NCBI RefSeq assembly: GCF_001428005.1
Contig: NZ_LMSB01000014.1
Coordinates: 307 to 64,306 of the forward strand
Reading direction: 5' to 3'
Origin: Arthrobacter sp. Soil736
GTDB lineage: Bacteria; Actinomycetota; Actinomycetes; Actinomycetales; Micrococcaceae
DNA length: 64,000 bases
Each line of letters opens with the position of its first letter. The first letter of the stretch is position 1. The notes beneath the pieces were generated by a model. The model made no database searches. It saw nothing but the letters and a program-made list of their open reading frames with translations, and had not been told where the DNA came from. Below, piece after piece: positions 60,006 to 64,000 of the stretch. The position numbers and the translations under genes are program-made.

Positions 60006-62921
60006 CTACCGTCCGGTGAGGGACCAGGCGTCTTCGGAACCGTCCTCGTCGTCGCCGGAGCTGCCGTCCGCGCCGTCGTAGTACTCCACGCTCTGGGTGC
60101 GGTTGTCCAGGTCGGCGGCAACAAGATCCTCGGCGTACCCGCCTTGGGCGATGTTGGCGTTGGCGTTGTCACTGAGCGCGGCGGTTTGGGAATCAGGCGC
60201 CGCCGGGGCCTCCTGGCCCTTCATGGCAGCCAGCACGGTGGCGAGGTCGTCCGGCTTGACCAGCACGTCCCGGGCCTTCGAGCCCTCGGACGGGCCCACG
60301 ACTCCCCTGGATTCGAGGAGGTCCATGAGGCGGCCGGCCTTGGCGAACCCGACGCGGAGCTTGCGCTGCAGCATCGACGTCGAACCGAACTGCGTGGTGA
60401 CCACCAGCTCCGTGGCCTGCAGCAGCACCTCGAGGTCGTCTCCGATGTCGTCGTCGATCTGCTTCTTCTGCGCCTCCGGGGCGACGTCGTCACGGTAGAC
60501 CGCCTTGAGCTGACCCTTGACGTGTTCGACCACCTTGTGGATTTCGGACTCGGTGACCCACGCGCCCTGGACACGCATGGCCTTGGAGGCGCCCATCGGC
60601 AGGAAGAGGGCGTCGCCCTGGCCGATCAGCTTTTCCGCTCCCGGCTGGTCCAGGACCACGCGGGAGTCGGTCACGGAGGACGTGGCAAACGCCATACGCG
60701 ACGGAACGTTGGCCTTGATCAGGCCGGTGACGACGTCGACCGAGGGACGCTGGGTGGCCAGGACCAGGTGGATGCCGGCGGCGCGGGCGAGCTGGGTGAT
60801 GCGGACGATCGAATCCTCGACGTCGCGCGGCGCAACCATCATGAGGTCGGCGAGCTCGTCCACGATCACCAGCAGGTACGGGTACGGCCGGATGACGCGC
60901 TTGGAGTCGACCGGCGGGTGGACCTTGCCGGCCCGGACAGCCTTGTTGAAGTCATCAATGTGCTTGAACCCGTAGTTGGCGAGGTCGTCATAGCGGGCGT
61001 CCATTTCCCGGACCACCCACTGCAGCGCCTCGGCGGCCTTCTTGGGGTTGGTGATGATGGGGGTGATCAGGTGCGGAACGCCCTCGTACGCCGTGAGTTC
61101 CACGCGCTTGGGGTCCACCATGACCATGCGGACCTCGTCCGGCGTGGCGCGCATGAGGATGGACGTGATCATCGAGTTCACGAACGAGGACTTGCCTGCA
61201 CCGGTGGCGCCGGCAACGAGAAGGTGGGGCATTTTGGCCAGGTTCGCCACGACGTAGCCGCCCTCGACGTCCTTGCCGACGCCCATCACCATGGGGTGGT
61301 CGGTGCGGCGGGCGTTCTGGCTGCGCAGGACGTCGCCGAGCGAGACGGTTTCGCGGTCCGTGTTGGGGATCTCGATGCCGATGGCCGACTTGCCGGGGAT
61401 GGGGCTCAGGATGCGGACGTCACTCGAGGCCACGGCGTACGAGATGTTCTTGGACAGTGCCGTGACGCGCTCGACCTTGGTGCCCGGTGACAGCTCGATC
61501 TCGTAGCGCGTCACGGTGGGGCCGCGGCTGAAGCCGGTCACCTGGGCGTCCACGTTGAACTGCGTCAGCGTCTCCGTCAGGGAGGCAACGATGGCGTCGT
61601 TGGCCTCGGTGCGCTCCTTCGGGATGGACCCCGGCGTCAGGACGTCCGACGACGGCAGGGTGTAGGTGACGTCGCCCGCCAGCGACAGCTGCTCGGTGCG
61701 CTGCGGAATGGGCGTGGGCGGCGGGGCGGGGGCGACGGGCCGCGACGGGACCTGGGCGGCCGCTGCGCCGGCTGCCGGGTTCAACGAACCGGCGGCGACC
61801 ATGCCGGGGGTGACGAGCGGGATGGCTTCGGTGGCGTTCTCGCCCGCCGGTCCGGCAGTGCTGCCCAGCCCCTGGGCTGCCTTGATCTTCTCGACGGCGA
61901 TCTCGGCCTGGGTGGGGCGGCGCACGCCTGGCGCCACGGCGCTGGAGGCCTTGGCGCCCTTGGGAGAACCGGGTGCGGGGTCGTCGTCGATGACGGCATG
62001 TTCGAAGGCTTCGTCTCCGACGTATCCCTCGAGGCGGGCGTCGGCGTCCCGGTCCTTGCCGAAGAGCCGTTTCCGCTTCTTTTTCGGCTCTGCCGGGGCG
62101 CTGTCGTAGAGGTAGCTGCGGTCGTGTCCGCCGCCGTCGTCTCCGTTGTCCTGAAGGTCGATGCCCATCAGGTGCTCGTAGGCGCCGCGCAGGCGCCGCG
62201 GAATGGCCCCGAAGGGGGTGGCGGTGACAATCAGCAGCGAGACGAATGCCAATAGGGCGTAGAGGACCACCGGCACGGCGGTGTGAATAGCCGCGAGCGG
62301 TGAGGCCGCGAGGAAGCCCAGCATGCCCCCGGCCTGACGCAGACCGTCAAAGCCCTCGCTTACGGTCGGCTGGCCGCCAACGATGTGGGCAAGCCCGCAA
62401 CCCGCGAACGTCATGATGAGGAAGCCGATGCCCACGCGGTTGTTGCCCCGGCCGTCGGCCGGCTGGCGGAACAGCCTGAAGGCGCAGGCCGACAGCATCA
62501 GCGGCAGCACGAGGGACATCCAGCCGAACGTGCCGTTGACCACCGCGTAGACGGTGTCCGGGAACCAGCCCCGGAGTCCCCACCAGGCAAAGGTGGCAAT
62601 GAAGACCGCCAGCGCGAGGTTGAACAGCGCGGCACCGTCACGGCGGTCTTCCGGGGAGAGGTCGCTCACGTCGTGGCCGATCCGCCGCACTCCCCCGCCC
62701 ACCAGATGGCCGATGCCGAGCCACGCGCCGCCGACAACCCTCAGCAGCCAGGGCTGCCGGATTTCGACGGCGGGCAGCTGACGCGTGCGGGCAGTGCCGG
62801 CCGACGCTCCCGCCCGGCCGGACTTGGCCGCCGCGGGACCGGCGCGGCCTGCGGACGTGCCTGCTTTGCCGCCGGAAGTACGTTTTGGCGCGGGGGAAGT
62901 ACGTGTGGCCATATGTGCCAC
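60006..62921 (-). CDS. ftsK: DNA translocase FtsK
   Basis: FtsK pumps DNA through the septum and helps resolve chromosome dimers. The 971-residue protein has four or five membrane helices (about 95-285), a Pro/Ala-rich linker (about 290-440), and a RecA-like motor with Walker A GATGAGKS and Walker B LVIVDELADLMM. A gamma domain follows (about 830-900, with STSMLQRKLRVGFAKAGRLMDLLESRGVVGP), then an acidic tail. The start is GTG 62921, or ATG 62912 nine bases on. The N-terminus is Ala/Lys/Arg-rich. Confidence 0.95.
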   Translation of the reverse strand: MAHMATRTSPAPKRTSGGKAGTSAGRAGPAAAKSGRAGASAGTARTRQLPAVEIRQPWLLRVVGGAWLGIGHLVGGGVRRIGHDVSDLSPEDRRDGAALFNLALAVFIATFAWWGLRGWFPDTVYAVVNGTFGWMSLVLPLMLSACAFRLFRQPADGRGNNRVGIGFLIMTFAGCGLAHIVGGQPTVSEGFDGLRQAGGMLGFLAASPLAAIHTAVPVVLYALLAFVSLLIVTATPFGAIPRRLRGAYEHLMGIDLQDNGDDGGGHDRSYLYDSAPAEPKKKRKRLFGKDRDADARLEGYVGDEAFEHAVIDDDPAPGSPKGAKASSAVAPGVRRPTQAEIAVEKIKAAQGLGSTAGPAGENATEAIPLVTPGMVAAGSLNPAAGAAAAQVPSRPVAPAPPPTPIPQRTEQLSLAGDVTYTLPSSDVLTPGSIPKERTEANDAIVASLTETLTQFNVDAQVTGFSRGPTVTRYEIELSPGTKVERVTALSKNISYAVASSDVRILSPIPGKSAIGIEIPNTDRETVSLGDVLRSQNARRTDHPMVMGVGKDVEGGYVVANLAKMPHLLVAGATGAGKSSFVNSMITSILMRATPDEVRMVMVDPKRVELTAYEGVPHLITPIITNPKKAAEALQWVVREMDARYDDLANYGFKHIDDFNKAVRAGKVHPPVDSKRVIRPYPYLLVIVDELADLMMVAPRDVEDSIVRITQLARAAGIHLVLATQRPSVDVVTGLIKANVPSRMAFATSSVTDSRVVLDQPGAEKLIGQGDALFLPMGASKAMRVQGAWVTESEIHKVVEHVKGQLKAVYRDDVAPEAQKKQIDDDIGDDLEVLLQATELVVTTQFGSTSMLQRKLRVGFAKAGRLMDLLESRGVVGPSEGSKARDVLVKPDDLATVLAAMKGQEAPAAPDSQTAALSDNANANIAQGGYAEDLVAADLDNRTQSVEYYDGADGSSGDDEDGSEDAWSLTGR

Positions 62922-63005
62922 GGTACTCCACCCCGGCCCCGGATCCGCGGATTTACGGGCCTTCGGGGCTGTGTTCGCCTGCGCGGCCGGCCCCGGGACG
63001 TGCGC

Positions 63006-64000
63006 CTAGGCTTCCAGGACCACCGGAATGATCATGGGCTTGCGGCGGAGCTTGCGGTTGACCCAGGTTCCGACCACGCGGCGGACAACTTGCTGCAACT
63101 GGTGCGTGGTGTGGTCCGTGCGGTTGAGGACGGCTTCCTCCAGCGCAGCATTGATCTTGGGGATGATGTCGTCGAAAACCGAATCATCCTCGGCGACGCC
63201 GCGGGCGTGGATTTCCGGCCCCGAGACCACCTTTCCGGTGGCGCGGTTGATGACCGTAATGATGGAGATGAAGCCTTCATCGCCCAAGACACGGCGGTCC
63301 TTGAGGTCGGCGTCGGTGATTTCGCCCACGCTGGAGCCGTCAACATAGACGAAGCCGACCTCGATCTGTCCCACGACGTCAGCCTGGTGGTCCCTGAGGT
63401 CAATCACGGTGCCGTTGTCCGCCAGCAGGATGCTCGCCTCCGGCACGCCCGATTCCTCGGCGATTTTTCCGTTGGCAATCAGGTGGCGCGTCTCGCCGTG
63501 CACGGGCATGGCGTTGAGCGGTTCCAGGATGTTGTAGCAGTACAGCAGCTCTCCGGCCGCGGCATGGCCGGACACGTGGACCTTGGCGTTGCCCTTGTGG
63601 ATGACGTCCGCACCCAGCTTCAGCAGGCCGTTGATGATGCGGAAGACGGCGTTCTCGTTGCCGGGGATAAGGCTTGACGCCAGAATGACAGTGTCGCCCT
63701 CGCCAACCACCACCGGGTGGTCGCCGTTGGCCATGCGGGACAGCGCGGCCATCGGCTCACCCTGGGAACCGGTGGACATCAGCACCACGCGGTTGTCGGG
63801 AAGGTTCCCGATGTTCTTGACGTCCACGAGGATGCCGTCCGGCACGTCCAGGTAGCCAAGCTTCGCGGCGATGGCCATGTTGCGGACCATGGAGCGGCCC
63901 ACAAAGGCAACTTTGCGGTTGTGCTTTCCCGCGGCGTCAAGGACCTGCTGCACACGGTGCACGTGTGACGAGAAGGAGGCTACGATGATGCGCTTGCTGG
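63006..64000 (-). CDS. rnj: ribonuclease J (5' end beyond the window)
   Basis: This is the C-terminal 330 or so residues of RNase J, a metallo-beta-lactamase/beta-CASP enzyme with 5'-to-3' exonuclease and endonuclease activity in mRNA and rRNA processing. The beta-CASP part (VQQVLDAAGKHNRKVAFVGRSMVRN), the motif GSQGEP, the metal/phosphate loop GHAAAGELL, the MPVHGETRHL motif and the C-terminal domain are visible. The frame continues off the right edge through SKRIIVASFSSH, so the start and catalytic HxHxDH site are not seen. It precedes ftsK by 84 bases on the same strand. Confidence 0.95.
   Translation of the reverse strand, partial: SKRIIVASFSSHVHRVQQVLDAAGKHNRKVAFVGRSMVRNMAIAAKLGYLDVPDGILVDVKNIGNLPDNRVVLMSTGSQGEPMAALSRMANGDHPVVVGEGDTVILASSLIPGNENAVFRIINGLLKLGADVIHKGNAKVHVSGHAAAGELLYCYNILEPLNAMPVHGETRHLIANGKIAEESGVPEASILLADNGTVIDLRDHQADVVGQIEVGFVYVDGSSVGEITDADLKDRRVLGDEGFISIITVINRATGKVVSGPEIHARGVAEDDSVFDDIIPKINAALEEAVLNRTDHTTHQLQQVVRRVVGTWVNRKLRRKPMIIPVVLEA

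Noticed and set aside
59334..61490. 718-codon open frame opposite ftsK and pgsA
   Set aside because: It is antisense to two well-supported genes and its sequence is Gly/Arg/Asp-rich with no family features; long antisense frames are common in high-GC DNA.

Overview
The window is high-GC chromosomal DNA from an actinobacterium. The gene content and order point to the Micrococcaceae, most likely Arthrobacter or Pseudarthrobacter. This rests on the arg cluster argCJBDFRGH, the bifunctional PriA enzyme in the his cluster, the stretch RNase J - ftsK - pgsA - cinA - clgR - DUF3046 - recA - recX - miaB - miaA - dapF - hflX, many GTG/TTG starts, and several predicted leaderless promoters. I see no prophage, insertion sequence, CRISPR array, tRNA or rRNA gene. 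Nearly all of it is core genome, and both strands are used in blocks.

Layout. 1-8.5 kb: tyrS, a HelD-type RNA-polymerase recycling ATPase, apt, and a DNA-alkylation repair group (an AAG glycosylase facing an Ada-AlkA fusion coupled to ogt), then a mycothiol-dependent-isomerase-like gene and a truncated pyridoxamine-oxidase-like fragment. 8.5-17.5 kb: the complete arginine branch from argC to argH, read on the minus strand, with ARG-box-like sites before argC and argG and a nested palindrome after argH. 17.6-25.4 kb (plus strand): a fatty acid desaturase, a quinone oxidoreductase, a 1325-residue Pls-type single-module peptide synthetase whose adenylation domain carries a lysine-like pocket code, and an M1 aminopeptidase. 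25.4-29.1 kb: pheST. 29.3-31.1 kb: an unknown membrane protein, then two frameshifted genes (a SIMPL-domain gene and pcp). 31.2-35.9 kb: a radical SAM gene under an excellent LexA box, mutT, an MFS exporter, a CDF transporter and a GlsB-type stress protein. 35.9-39.7 kb: a TrmH methyltransferase and the infC-rpmI-rplT operon, where infC starts at ATT and both infC and rplT carry long Ala/Pro/Lys tails, then a divergent DUF1844 gene. 39.8-45.7 kb: an MFS gene, an SseB-like gene, and hisC-hisB-hisH-(52-residue membrane protein)-priA. 45.7-59.3 kb: SOS and genome-stability genes, namely a LysM protein divergent from lexA across two LexA boxes, a DinG-type helicase, hflX, an RsmC-like methyltransferase, dapF, miaA, miaB, recX, recA (LexA box), a DUF3046 gene, a MarR regulator, clgR and cinA. 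59.3-64 kb: pgsA, ftsK and the 3' part of the RNase J gene, which runs off the right edge.

How the genes work together. The window holds much of an SOS network (lexA, recA, recX, LysM, the radical SAM gene) with consistent operator sequences, a ClgR regulator with a site matching its own operator upstream, and a nearly gap-free arginine operon with four-base start/stop overlaps. The most distinctive item is the Pls-like synthetase plus M1 peptidase pair, which looks like a locus for making, and possibly trimming, a poly-cationic isopeptide. Functions are inferred from motifs and remembered family knowledge; no database search was possible.
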